Assembly: GCA_029261855.1 (NCBI GenBank)
Contig: JAJDAN010000017.1
Location: 1 to 64,000, forward strand
Length of the DNA stretch: 64,000 nucleotides
Source of the DNA: Deltaproteobacteria bacterium
GTDB lineage: Bacteria > Myxococcota_A > UBA9160 > UBA4427
Reading direction: 5' to 3'
Shown: piece after piece, positions 18,804 to 26,510 of the stretch
Layout: every line of letters starts with the position of its first letter
How positions within the stretch are numbered: the stretch's first letter is position 1
Notes under the pieces: generated by a model
Databases searched by the model: none
What the model was told of the DNA's origin: nothing
What the model saw: only the letters and a program-made list of their open reading frames with translations
Made by a program: the position numbers and the translations under genes

Positions 18804-21646
18804 CCGCGCGAAAGAAGAAGGCACCCGCACGCAAGAAGAGCGCGCGCGCGAAGGCACCCCGGACGAAGGCACCCCGGAAGAAGGCACCCCGGAAGAAGGC
18901 GCCGCGGAAGAAGGCGCCGCGGAAGAAGGCACCCCGCAAGAAGAAGGCACCCGGCAAGAAGGCACCGGCCAAGAAGGTGGCGCGCACGCGCCCGTCCCGG
19001 CGGGTCTTCTCTTTCGGCAACGGTCGCGCCGACGGCCGCGCGTCCATGCGCGACCTACTGGGAGGCAAGGGTGCAAACCTCGCTGAGATGTCCCATCTGG
19101 GCATCCCCGTCCCGCCCGGCTTCACCATCTCGACCGAGGTCTGCGGCGAGTGCCAGGCTCGGGGCTCCCTCTCTCGTGCGGTCAAGTCGGACATCCTGAC
19201 CGCCTTGACCCGCGTCGAGCGCGCGATCGGGAAGCGCTTCGGCAATCCCGACGACCCGCTGCTGGTGTCCGTCCGTTCGGGCGCCCGGGTGTCGATGCCC
19301 GGCATGATGGATACGGTGCTCAATCTCGGTCTCAACGACGTCACCGTACGCGGGCTGGCCGCGCGGGCGGACGCCCGTTTCGCCTACGACAGCTATCGGC
19401 GCTTCATCCAGATGTACGGCGACGTGGTCCTCGAGGTGCCGCGCGAGCTGTTCGAGCGTTGCATCGAGGCCGTGAAGGAAGATCGTCGCGTCTATCTCGA
19501 TACCGACCTCGAAGCCGAGGACTGGCAGGGCATCGTTCGGCGCTTCCAGGAAATCGTCGAGGTCCAGACCGGCAAGCCCTTCCCACAGAACCCGGCCGAG
19601 CAGCTGTGGGGGGCCGTCGGCGCCGTCTTTCGTTCCTGGGGCAATGACCGCGCAAAGGCCTACCGCAAGCTTCACGATATCTCCGACGACTGGGGGACCG
19701 GCGTCAACGTACAGGCCATGGTCTTCGGCAACATGGGCGACGACTGCGCGACCGGAGTCGTCTTCACGCGAAACCCGACCAACGGCGCGGACCACCTGTA
19801 TGGCGAGTACCTGAAGAACGCCCAGGGCGAGGACGTGGTCGCGGGCGTTCGGACCCCGCAGCCGATCGACGACGCCAGCCGACAGGGGCACGCGGGGAAG
19901 CTCCCGACCCTCGCCGAGGAGATGCCCGCCGCCTACGAGGAGCTGCGCGGCCTGTGCAAGAGGCTCGAGAAGCACTACCGCGAGATGCAGGACATCGAGT
20001 TCACGATCGAGAGCGGGACGCTCTGGTTGCTGCAGACCCGGACCGGGAAGCGCACGCCGCCGGCGCAGGTGCAGGTCGCCGTCGACTTCGTCCGCGAGCG
20101 TTTGATCAGTCAACAAGAGGCGTTGCTGCGGGTGGACGCCTCTGCGCTCGACCAGCTGCTGCATCCGATGCTCGATCGCAGCGGGCCGTTGACGGTGCTG
20201 TCGACGGGCCTGCCCGCCTCCCCCGGAGCCGGCGTGGGCAAGGTGGTGTTCGACGCGGAGACCGCCGAGAACCGAGCGAAGGCAGGCGACAAGGTGATCC
20301 TCGTGCGTTCGGAGACGTCTCCCGAGGACATCGTCGGCATGCACGCCTCCCAGGGCATCCTCACCCGGACGGGCGGCATGACGTCCCATGCGGCGGTGGT
20401 CGCTCGCGGCATGGGGAAGTGTTGCGTCGTGGGGTGCGAAGACCTGCAGGTCGATCCGGAACAGCGCCTCATGCGGATTGGAGAAACCGTGATCCGTGAG
20501 GGCGACTGGCTGACTCTCGACGGTGGTTCGGGCGAGGTGATCCTGGGCAAGGCGCCGACGGTGCTTCCCGAGCTGGGCGGGGCCTTCGACAGCCTGATGA
20601 AGTGGGCCGATCGCTATCGCAAGCTCAAAGTCCGGACCAACGCCGACACACCTCAGGACGCGCTCGTGGCCCGGAAGTTCGGTGCCGAGGGGATCGGTCT
20701 GTGCCGGACCGAGCACATGTTCTTCGAGCCGGCGCGCATCCTCGCCGTCCGGCGCATGATCCTCGCCAACGACGAGGTCGAGCGGGAGAAGGCGCTCGAG
20801 GGCTTGCTGCCCATGCAGCGCAGCGATTTCGAGGGGATCTTCCGGGCGATGGACGGCCTGCCGGTCACCATCCGCCTGCTGGACCCGCCGCTTCACGAGT
20901 TCCTGCCCCACGAAGAGGACGAGAAGGCCGAGCTCGCGAAGGAACTCGGCATCAGCCTCGCCGTGCTGCGTTCGAAGCTCGAAGGGCTGCACGAATTCAA
21001 CCCGATGCTGGGCCACCGCGGTTGTCGCCTGGGTGTGAGCTATCCGGAGATCTACGTCACCCAGGTGCGGGCGATCACCGAGGCTGCTTGCGCGGTCGCG
21101 GCGGCGGGCGTTCGCGTCAAGCCCGAGATCATGATTCCCCTCGTTTCCCACGAGGGCGAGCTCGAGCGCCTGCGCGCGCAGTGCGAGAAGACCATCGGGG
21201 ACGTCCGGGCCGCGTTCCCGGGGACGCGCGTTCGACCGGCCATCGGCACCATGATCGAGGTCCCGCGCGCGGCGCTGACCGCGGACGTGATCGCAAAGCA
21301 CGCAGACTTCTTCTCGTTCGGTACGAACGACCTCACGCAGATGGGCTATGCGCTGTCCCGGGACGACGTCGGGAAGTTCCTTCCCGACTACCTGGAGAAG
21401 GGCATCCTCGAGGACGACCCCTTCGTTTCCATCGACCAGGAGGGCATCGGACAGCTCGTCGAAATCGGCGCGGCCCGGGGTCGCGCGACGCGTCCGGACC
21501 TGAAGCTCGGCGTGTGCGGCGAGCACGGCGGGGACCCGAAGAGCATCCTGTTCTTCGCGCGGGTGGGGCTCGACTACGTGTCCTGCTCGCCGTATCGCGT
21601 CCCACTGGCGCGACTCGCAGCAGCCCAGGCAGCGCTTTCCCCGTGA
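18800..21646 (+). CDS. ppdK: Pyruvate phosphate dikinase with a basic Lys-Ala-Pro N-terminal tail
   Basis: Interconverts pyruvate + ATP + Pi and PEP + AMP + PPi. The core begins RRVFSFGNGRADGRASMRDL, then LGGKGANLAEM. The phosphohistidine domain has GGMTSHAAVVARGMG. The PEP domain has GIGLCRTEHMFFEP, SFGTNDLTQMG and the catalytic cysteine in GVCGEHGGD. The family is about 875 residues; here the product is 948 because some 65 residues of KKAPRKKAP-type repeat precede the core, like a histone H1 or AlgP tail. TTG 18800 overlaps the glyS stop (TTGA). GTG 18977, immediately before the core, is the alternative start and would remove the tail. Both choices need protein evidence. Confidence 0.92.
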   Translation: MTARKKKAPARKKSARAKAPRTKAPRKKAPRKKAPRKKAPRKKAPRKKKAPGKKAPAKKVARTRPSRRVFSFGNGRADGRASMRDLLGGKGANLAEMSHLGIPVPPGFTISTEVCGECQARGSLSRAVKSDILTALTRVERAIGKRFGNPDDPLLVSVRSGARVSMPGMMDTVLNLGLNDVTVRGLAARADARFAYDSYRRFIQMYGDVVLEVPRELFERCIEAVKEDRRVYLDTDLEAEDWQGIVRRFQEIVEVQTGKPFPQNPAEQLWGAVGAVFRSWGNDRAKAYRKLHDISDDWGTGVNVQAMVFGNMGDDCATGVVFTRNPTNGADHLYGEYLKNAQGEDVVAGVRTPQPIDDASRQGHAGKLPTLAEEMPAAYEELRGLCKRLEKHYREMQDIEFTIESGTLWLLQTRTGKRTPPAQVQVAVDFVRERLISQQEALLRVDASALDQLLHPMLDRSGPLTVLSTGLPASPGAGVGKVVFDAETAENRAKAGDKVILVRSETSPEDIVGMHASQGILTRTGGMTSHAAVVARGMGKCCVVGCEDLQVDPEQRLMRIGETVIREGDWLTLDGGSGEVILGKAPTVLPELGGAFDSLMKWADRYRKLKVRTNADTPQDALVARKFGAEGIGLCRTEHMFFEPARILAVRRMILANDEVEREKALEGLLPMQRSDFEGIFRAMDGLPVTIRLLDPPLHEFLPHEEDEKAELAKELGISLAVLRSKLEGLHEFNPMLGHRGCRLGVSYPEIYVTQVRAITEAACAVAAAGVRVKPEIMIPLVSHEGELERLRAQCEKTIGDVRAAFPGTRVRPAIGTMIEVPRAALTADVIAKHADFFSFGTNDLTQMGYALSRDDVGKFLPDYLEKGILEDDPFVSIDQEGIGQLVEIGAARGRATRPDLKLGVCGEHGGDPKSILFFARVGLDYVSCSPYRVPLARLAAAQAALSP
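18851..18973 (+). repeat. Eight 15-bp repeats encoding KAPRK units
   Basis: Units of the form AAGGCACCCCGGAAG recur eight times in register with a single 3-bp insertion. Third and fourth positions vary (gcacccc, gcgccgc), mostly synonymously, giving K-A-P-R-K each time. Variation at silent sites suggests selection for the peptide. Confidence 0.9.
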
Positions 21647-22173
21647 CGGCCAGGCGGCACCTGCTGGGTCTGCTGGTCTGCTGGGGGGCGTGTGGGCTGC
21701 TGGCCTGCACCTCACCGTTCTCGTCGGACCTCGATCCCCGCCCTCTCGACCCGGTCGAGCGCGGCGAATACGACGGCGCGCGCCCCACCGTGACCGGCGC
21801 GCGCGCCGCGAGCACCCTCGAGGTAGAGCAGCTCGCGCGGGTGTTCTACACGCGCATCATCAACCGCCGCTTCAACAGCATCGCGACTTTCCACGATCCG
21901 GCGCTGCGCGAGCTCTTCGCGTCCCCTGAAGCCTTCGCCGACTACTTCGCCGCCTTCGCCGACGCCTTGTCCGTCGCCCACTTCGAGGCTTTGCGGCCGA
22001 CGGCCGCAAAGCTCGAGAAGGTGAGCGTGCTCGATCCCGACGCCGTGCTGGTGACCATCCGCTTCCGCGGCCAGAACTCCCTGCCGCTGCGCTGGTGGAG
22101 CGTCGAACTCGCGCGCACCGACCGCTGGGAACGGAGCGAGGGCCGTTGGTGGATCATCCCCGGCAAGCTGTGA
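21643..22173 (+). CDS. Small lipoprotein of unknown function
   Basis: A 176-residue protein starting at a GTG inside the ppdK stop (GTGA overlap). The signal peptide MTARRHLLGLLVCWGACGLL is followed by AC, a lipobox Cys near residue 22. The mature part has EVEQLARVFYTRIINRRFNS, an FHDPALRELFASPEAFADYF helix, and a beta-rich end (VLVTIRFRGQNSLPLRWW, then RSEGRWWIIPGKL). This resembles an NTF2/SnoaL-like cone fold by pattern, but I could not confirm it. The coupling to ppdK may be only transcriptional convenience. Last gene before a 563-nt gap. Confidence 0.75.
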   Translation: MTARRHLLGLLVCWGACGLLACTSPFSSDLDPRPLDPVERGEYDGARPTVTGARAASTLEVEQLARVFYTRIINRRFNSIATFHDPALRELFASPEAFADYFAAFADALSVAHFEALRPTAAKLEKVSVLDPDAVLVTIRFRGQNSLPLRWWSVELARTDRWERSEGRWWIIPGKL

Positions 22174-22190
22174 GCGGGTGCCACCGCCCG

Positions 22191-22201
22191 CCCCCCCCCC
22201 C
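22191..22201 (+). repeat. Poly-C tract of 11
   Basis: Eleven consecutive C bases shortly after the lipoprotein stop. Homopolymers like this are prone to length change or sequencing error. Confidence 0.9.
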
Positions 22202-22224
22202 GAGCCCTCGAATTAAGAAAAGGG

Positions 22225-22238
22225 CGAATCCGGATTCG
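22225..22238. promoter_or_regulatory. 14-bp perfect palindrome, possible operator
   Basis: CGAATCCGGATTCG is perfectly self-complementary. It lies about 200 bp upstream of the sigma-54 promoter, within range of an enhancer-binding activator site, but no regulator is known for it. Confidence 0.35.
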
Positions 22239-22346
22239 GGGCTAGAAACTTCCCATTTCTGGTAAGACCGTTGGTGCAGCCGCTCGCGGTGGTGAACCGG
22301 CGGTTCCATTAGAGGAAAACTCTTTCTACTCCTCCCGCCGGGGACG

Positions 22347-22407
22347 AGGGCTTTCCCGCAGTCCCGCCGAGGGGAAAAGCCCTTTGGGGGCGGATGGATC
22401 CGCCCCC
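22347..22407 (+). terminator. Two adjacent hairpins, probable terminator of the ppdK operon
   Basis: AGGGCTTTCCC (22347-22357) pairs with GGGGAAAAGCCCT (22371-22383) with one bulge and is followed by TTT. Directly after it GGGGGCGGAT (22386-22395) and ATCCGCCCCC (22398-22407) form a perfect inverted repeat. Confidence 0.5.
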
Positions 22408-22428
22408 AGCTGCGGCCTCGCGAGTGAC

Positions 22429-22444
22429 TGGCACGGAGCTTGCT
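22429..22444 (+). promoter_or_regulatory. Consensus sigma-54 (RpoN) promoter
   Basis: TGGCACGGAGCTTGCT matches the -24/-12 consensus TGGCACG-N4-TTGCW at every fixed position, with the GG and GC dinucleotides correctly spaced. The predicted transcription start is near 22455, about 280 nt before the first ECF sigma gene. Confidence 0.75.
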
Positions 22445-22736
22445 CTCCCCAAGGGCGGGACGCGAGTCCCAACTTTCGGAAAGCCAACCGGTTTCGCGAG
22501 GATCGACAGGAGGACGTCACAAAACGATCGAACCGCTGGTGGTGCGTTTCGGGGCTGTAACTGTTCGACGAAGTGTTTCGAGGATGAAGCGTTTCAACGA
22601 ACGGACGGACCAACCCGGGACCGGGGACCCGCCAGCAAGCAACACCCATCCGATCGATGGTTCGGCGTCATGAAGGGCCCAGGTCCGGAAAATCCACGGC
22701 GATCCTCCCGCGAGAGCCAGAGCGGGAGATAGTGCA

Positions 22737-23381
22737 GTGCCCAATACGAGTAGCCGGACGAACACCCGGACGAATACCCGGACGAAGACCGCGACCAAGA
22801 CCCGAGCGAACGACAAGCCGTGGCCGTGCGATCGCGAGCTCGTCGATGAGATCATCGGCGGCAGCAAAGAGCACTTCGACATGCTCTACGGCTGCTACTT
22901 CCCGCGCGTCTACCGCTTTGCGCTGAAGCGGCTGCGCGACCCGGGAGAAGCCGAAGACGTCGCGCAGGACGTCTTCATGACCTTGCTCAAGGCGCTGCCC
23001 TCGTACCAGGGACAGTCGTCGCTGCTGGTCTGGATCTTCGGGATCACCCGCAACACGGTCAACCGTCGCTTTCGTCGCCCGCGCCCCCGCCTCGAGCCGC
23101 TCGAGGAAGGAGGCGCTCTCGACGTCGCAGGCCGGGAAGCACCCCAGGATCAGAGCGTCGAAGCGAGACGCATGCTGGGACGCTGCGAAGAGATCATCGA
23201 GTCCGAGCTGACGCCGTTGCAGCGCCGCATCTTCCACCTGAAGCATCTGCGGCGACAGCCGATCCGGACGATCGCCGAGGTGCTCGGCAAGTCCGAGGAC
23301 GCCGTCAAGGCGAACCTGTACCGGATGCGGCGCGCCATCGCGGACGGCACGCCCGGGCTGGAGAGCCTCGTGCGCAGCTGA
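22737..23381 (+). CDS. ECF-type RNA polymerase sigma factor 1
   Basis: A 214-residue group 4 sigma factor. Region 2 spans about residues 35-105 (FDMLYGCYFPRVYRFALKRL, then RDPGEAEDVAQDVFMTLLKA). Region 4 is near residues 155-205 (ELTPLQRRIFHLKHLRRQPI, then RTIAEVLGKSEDAVKANLYR). There is no region 3. The first 22 residues are a low-complexity Thr/Asn/Arg stretch from a 12-bp repeat (cggacgaacacc-type), so the start could be later. GTG 22737 has GGGAG upstream. No membrane anti-sigma gene adjoins it. It is very likely transcribed from the sigma-54 promoter at 22429 and is paralogous to the next gene. Confidence 0.9.
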   Translation: MPNTSSRTNTRTNTRTKTATKTRANDKPWPCDRELVDEIIGGSKEHFDMLYGCYFPRVYRFALKRLRDPGEAEDVAQDVFMTLLKALPSYQGQSSLLVWIFGITRNTVNRRFRRPRPRLEPLEEGGALDVAGREAPQDQSVEARRMLGRCEEIIESELTPLQRRIFHLKHLRRQPIRTIAEVLGKSEDAVKANLYRMRRAIADGTPGLESLVRS

Positions 23382-23384
23382 TCT

Positions 23385-23406
23385 GAAGCGCATTCTCACG
23401 CGCTTC
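23385..23406 (+). terminator. Hairpin just after sigma factor 1
   Basis: GAAGCGC (23385-23391) and GCGCTTC (23400-23406) form a perfect 7-bp stem with an 8-nt loop. There is no T-run, so it may be a terminator or a processing site. Confidence 0.35.
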
Positions 23407-23461
23407 CCTCTGGGGCCTCACTTTCTTTGCCACGCGCAGGGGGAGAGGGCCACTTAGAGGA

Positions 23462-23485
23462 GGACGGGGGCGATATCACCCGTCC
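23462..23485 (+). promoter_or_regulatory. Leader hairpin of sigma factor 2
   Basis: GGACGGG (23462-23468) pairs with CCCGTCC (23479-23485). A second small stem, CAACT/AGTTG (23505-23519), encloses the GGGAG ribosome-binding site ahead of TTG 23525, so translation could be controlled by folding. Confidence 0.35.
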
Positions 23486-23524
23486 AGACAGTCCTGGGAA
23501 GGGACAACTGCGGGAGTTGCCGCG

Positions 23525-24301
23525 TTGCCCCGAGCTGTAAGTGCTGAGGACGCCCGCCCGTCGGCGGGCGTCAATGTGGAAGCAGAAGAGATCAGCAAGC
23601 CGACTGCCGCACCCGTGCGCGCGGCGGCTGCGCCCGTGCCGCTCACCGAGCAGAGCGACGGGCAGCTGCTGGATGGCCTGCGGGGCGGCAGCGAGAGCCA
23701 CTTCAATGAGCTGTACCGGCGCTATTTCCAGCGGATCTACAGCTTCGTTTATACCCGCATGCGCAACCACGCCGACGCGGAGGAGGTCGTTCAGGAGACC
23801 TTCACTGCCGTCTACCGGTCCTTCGAGAGCTACCGCGGCACCTCTTCGCTGCTCTCCTGGATCTACGGCATCGCGAAGAACACCCTGAACAACAGTCTGC
23901 GCCGCGCGCGTACCGAAGGTCAGCGACTGGAAGCGCTGAGGCCCGAAGCCCTGCGCCCGGCTTCTTCGTTCGGGGACTGCACGCCCGAGGAGCATCTCAA
24001 TCTGCGTCGCTACACGGAAGCGGTGAGCGAGCAGCTCGAGAGCATGTCCGAGTGGCAGTGCGAGATCTTCGTCATGCGGCATCTGGAGAACATGAGCATC
24101 AAGGAGATCTCGAGGCGAACGGATCGCAGCAGCGATTCGGTGCGCTCGAGTCTCTATCGGGTGAAGCGGCTGCTGTTCGAGACGGCAGACCTCTCACCTG
24201 CAGGCAGTCGGCCTCGAGGGGGGGCGTCATGGGGCGAGACCGATCCAGATCGGGAGAAGCCGGCGGGGACGAGCCGGCTGCGGGGAGCGCAGCAGTCATG
24301 A
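23525..24301 (+). CDS. ECF-type RNA polymerase sigma factor 2
   Basis: A 258-residue paralogue of sigma factor 1. An Ala/Pro-rich N-terminal extension of about 40 residues precedes region 2 (FNELYRRYFQRIYSFVYTRM, then NHADAEEVVQETFTAVYRSF). Region 4 holds SEWQCEIFVMRHLENMSIKE, then ISRRTDRSSDSVRSSLYRVK. About 35 extra residues follow region 4. The TTG 23525 start has GGGAG nearby but is uncertain. Its stop overlaps the ATG of a 58-residue protein (ATGA), a typical arrangement for a sigma factor and its regulator. Confidence 0.9.
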   Translation: MPRAVSAEDARPSAGVNVEAEEISKPTAAPVRAAAAPVPLTEQSDGQLLDGLRGGSESHFNELYRRYFQRIYSFVYTRMRNHADAEEVVQETFTAVYRSFESYRGTSSLLSWIYGIAKNTLNNSLRRARTEGQRLEALRPEALRPASSFGDCTPEEHLNLRRYTEAVSEQLESMSEWQCEIFVMRHLENMSIKEISRRTDRSSDSVRSSLYRVKRLLFETADLSPAGSRPRGGASWGETDPDREKPAGTSRLRGAQQS

Positions 24302-24474
24302 GCGAGTCGGACTGGCAGGCGATCTTCGACGATCCCATGGGCTTCGATCCCGACGAGCTGCGCGAGTTCCTCGCCGCCGACATGATGGACGTGCCCGTCG
24401 ACCCGGTCTTCCGGGAAGAGCTGCGGAAGCGGCTTTGGGACATGGTGCGCAAGCGCTACGGCGGTGACGGCTAG
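24298..24474 (+). CDS. 58-residue protein coupled to sigma factor 2
   Basis: A small acidic-then-basic protein, MSESDWQAIFDDPMGFDPDE followed by LREFLAADMMDVPVDPVFRE and a final helix ELRKRLWDMVRKRYGGDG. ATG 24298 overlaps the upstream stop, so it is translationally coupled to sigma factor 2. GGGAG lies 12 nt upstream. A longer version from ATG 24229 is possible. There is no membrane segment, so it is not a classic transmembrane anti-sigma factor. A soluble anti-sigma or a remnant of one is the natural guess from position; no family was recognised. A copy of the dispersed hairpin element begins at its stop codon. Confidence 0.6.
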   Translation: MSESDWQAIFDDPMGFDPDELREFLAADMMDVPVDPVFREELRKRLWDMVRKRYGGDG

Positions 24475-24546
24475 GACCCTGACCCAAGACTGATCCAAGA
24501 CGCAGTCTTGGGGAACCAGGCGACGCGGCAGGTCGCCAGACCGCAG
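24471..24546 (-). repeat. Dispersed bipartite hairpin element, copy 1 (reverse)
   Basis: Read on the minus strand it starts CTGCGGTCTGGCGACC and ends GGGTCCTAG, whose CTAG covers the stop codon of the 58-residue gene. Two stems are present: GGCGAC/GTCGCC, and CCAAGAC/GTCTTGG with a TGC loop. It is 76 bp, with about 8 extra bases relative to the other two copies near its end. Confidence 0.88.
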
Positions 24547-24615
24547 CCTAGATCCTCCTGATCCGCTCGCTTGCGCTCGCCCGCAGAGAGCGGCCGGATT
24601 ACGCTCCTCGTCCGA

Positions 24616-25212
24616 ATGCGGAACCCGATCCGGATCAAGAATCTGCGCCTGCGCTTCGCACCGCTCTATGCGCTCGGGTTCGCGCTCGTCATCTTCGTGC
24701 GCCCCGGCGCCGTCGAGTACGCGCTCGGTGCGGCATTGATTGCCGTCGGGGCGGTCGTGCGGACCTGGGGAGCCGGACACCTGGTGAAGACGACCCGGCT
24801 GACGGTGACCGGTCCCTACGCGCACCTGCGGCACCCGTTGTATCTCGGAACACTGCTGATCGGGTCCGGGGCGGCGGTGATGGCAGGCGGCTGGTGGGCC
24901 GCCGGGGCACTCGTGGTCTTTGTTCCCTGGTTCTTCCTCGACTACTTCCCGCGCAAGGAGCGGACCGAGTCGGGGAGGCTCGAAGAGCTGTACGGCGAGG
25001 CCTTTCGGGACTATCGCGCCGCCGTGCCGGCGCTGCTGCCGCGCGTCTCGTCGTGGGACCCTTCGCCGGCGACGAGCGCGCTGTCCGACCCCGCCCGGCG
25101 CTGGTCCCTCGATCGCTACTCGGAAAACAACGAGCTGGGGACCCTGCTCGCGCTGGTCGCACTCGTCGCGGTCTTCGGCCTGCGCGCACTCATCGCGCTG
25201 GGGCCGACGTGA
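24616..25212 (+). CDS. Isoprenylcysteine/phospholipid methyltransferase-family membrane protein
   Basis: A 198-residue integral membrane protein of the ICMT/PEMT-like family. Hydrophobic segments cover about residues 14-30, 32-50, 74-95 and 98-115, and a further one lies near the C-terminus (LGTLLALVALVAVFGLRAL). The conserved SAM-binding pattern is seen as TGPYAHLRHPLYLGTLLIGS and the later YGEAFRDYRAAVPALLPR. The substrate is unknown; related enzymes methylate lipids, isoprenyl cysteines or other small hydrophobic thiols. ATG 24616 was chosen since earlier codons of the frame overlap the repeat flank. The kinase-like gene starts inside its stop (GTGA). Confidence 0.83.
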   Translation: MRNPIRIKNLRLRFAPLYALGFALVIFVRPGAVEYALGAALIAVGAVVRTWGAGHLVKTTRLTVTGPYAHLRHPLYLGTLLIGSGAAVMAGGWWAAGALVVFVPWFFLDYFPRKERTESGRLEELYGEAFRDYRAAVPALLPRVSSWDPSPATSALSDPARRWSLDRYSENNELGTLLALVALVAVFGLRALIALGPT

Positions 25213-25769
25213 TCCCGAGCCGTCTCGACCTGGCGGGCGACCAGGTCGAGCAGCTGAGAGGGGGAGGTGGCCGCAAGCCCGACGTCCTCTGCGTTCGCGC
25301 GGGAGAGAGCGTCTGCGTGGTGAAGGATGCGGCAGCGGGCGGGCGCCTGGGGCGACGCTTCCGAGGCTGGCTGGTCCGCCGGGAGCTGCGGGCCTACGAG
25401 CAGCTCGCCGGTCACCCTGCCGTGCCGCGCGCCTTCGGGCGGGTGGATGACCTGGCCTTCGCGCTGGAGTACCGGCCCGGCGAGGTCATGGGGCCGCGCC
25501 TGTCCGGGCAGGTGCCCGGTGGCTTCATCCCGGAGCTGCGGGACGCGGTGCATGAGATGCACGCGCGCGGCGTCGTGCATCTCGACCTGCGCCATCGCAG
25601 CAACGTGCTCGCGGGGAGAGATGGTCATCCCGTCCTGATCGACTTCGCGTCCGCGATCTGCTTCCGGCCGGGAGGGTGGGGGGCGCGCCTCGTCCTGCCC
25701 CTGCTTGCCTGGGTCGACCGCCGGGCGGTGGACAAGTGGGAGCGCCAGCTGCGTGCCGCGAGCTCGTAG
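25209..25769 (+). CDS. Small kinase-fold protein (lipopolysaccharide-kinase/RIO-like)
   Basis: A 186-residue protein with a reduced protein-kinase fold. CVVKDAAAGGRLGRRFRG gives the N-lobe lysine, ALEYRPGEVMG is the hinge, and the catalytic loop VVHLDLRHRSNVL has the HxD and Asn. LIDFASA is the DFG-equivalent metal site. All main catalytic residues are thus present, although the N-lobe is short. Similar small kinases phosphorylate Kdo/heptose in LPS or belong to the RIO/ABC1 group; the substrate here is not deducible. The GTG start overlaps the methyltransferase stop, so the pair is co-translated. The C-terminal RLVLPLLAWVDRRA is hydrophobic and may sit at the membrane. Confidence 0.8.
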   Translation: MIPSRLDLAGDQVEQLRGGGGRKPDVLCVRAGESVCVVKDAAAGGRLGRRFRGWLVRRELRAYEQLAGHPAVPRAFGRVDDLAFALEYRPGEVMGPRLSGQVPGGFIPELRDAVHEMHARGVVHLDLRHRSNVLAGRDGHPVLIDFASAICFRPGGWGARLVLPLLAWVDRRAVDKWERQLRAASS

Positions 25770-25827
25770 CGCGTCTCCCAGCGTGTCTCGCGGCCCGTCT
25801 AGCCCCAGGCCGTAGGACGGATCAGCG

Positions 25828-26415
25828 CTACTCCCAGGGCTCGGGTACGGGCTCCGTCGGGTCGCGCGGCGCGAGACGACCGATGAAGTGCCGGAACGTC
25901 TCGAGCGTGAGCCGCGCGTCCGCGAGGGCGCGGTGGGCGACGCCCCCAGGCTCTAGGAGACCGGCAGTCGTCGCGGACTGACGCAGGGACAGGGCGGGGA
26001 CCGTCTCTCCGGCGACCAGCGACCAGGCGTAGAAGAGGCTCGCCAGGTCGATGACGTGGTAGTCGAAGGGGTAGGGGATCTCGCACTTCTTGTAGGCGAG
26101 CTCCAGGAAGGTCACGTCCATGCGGACGTTCTGTCCCGCCGGGACCATCGTCACGTCCGCGGGCATCATCGCGGACAGCTCGGTCAGCACCTGGCGCACA
26201 CCCGGGGCCTCGGCCCAGACCGCCTCGTCGTAGCCGAAGATCTTCGCGGCCTCCTCGGACACCCGCTCCGGTCGAGGCCGGACCTTCCACTCGGCCGTCG
26301 AGAGTTCTTTGAGCCGGTAGTCGGTAACGACCACGCCGATCTCGGTGATGTCGTGAATCAGGGGATCGAGGCCCCCGAACTCACAATCCAGAAACGCAAA
26401 CGCAAAACGACTCAA
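25828..26415 (-). CDS. DEDDh-type 3'-5' exonuclease
   Basis: A 195-residue exonuclease of the DnaQ/RNase T fold. Motif I is AFLDCEFGGLDPLIHDITEI (Asp, Glu), motif II contains AGQNVRMDVTFLE, and motif III is HRALADARLTLETF (H-x4-D). All four acidic residues and the histidine are present. I prefer TTG 26415 since AGGTGG lies six bases upstream and the fold starts directly after; GTG 26475 is the alternative. It could act on DNA or trim RNA 3' ends; the sequence does not decide. It lies downstream of tRNA-Glu on the same strand, separated by the tandem array. Confidence 0.85.
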   Translation of the reverse strand: MSRFAFAFLDCEFGGLDPLIHDITEIGVVVTDYRLKELSTAEWKVRPRPERVSEEAAKIFGYDEAVWAEAPGVRQVLTELSAMMPADVTMVPAGQNVRMDVTFLELAYKKCEIPYPFDYHVIDLASLFYAWSLVAGETVPALSLRQSATTAGLLEPGGVAHRALADARLTLETFRHFIGRLAPRDPTEPVPEPWE

Positions 26416-26510
26416 GGGGACCACCTGAAGCAAGGGAAGAGGGGGCCGTCCAGAGTAGAGCGCTTCCGCCCACACGCGAACCCGCGCTCTCAGCCACCGC
26501 CAGAGCCTTC

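Larger units (their letters stand above)
22174..22736 (+). other. 563-nt gene-free regulatory stretch before the sigma-factor genes
   Basis: No credible gene. The region is visibly richer in A and T than its surroundings. From left to right it holds an 11-base C run (22191-22201), a 14-bp perfect palindrome, two adjacent hairpins and a consensus sigma-54 promoter, each listed separately. About 280 nt of leader separate the promoter from the first sigma gene. Confidence 0.8.

Noticed and set aside
15831-19076. 1081-residue open frame on the minus strand
   Set aside because: It is antisense to recO, glyS and ppdK with Arg/Gly/Asp-rich composition and no recognisable domain.
19055-21715. 886-residue minus-strand open frame
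   Set aside because: Antisense shadow of ppdK; no motifs.
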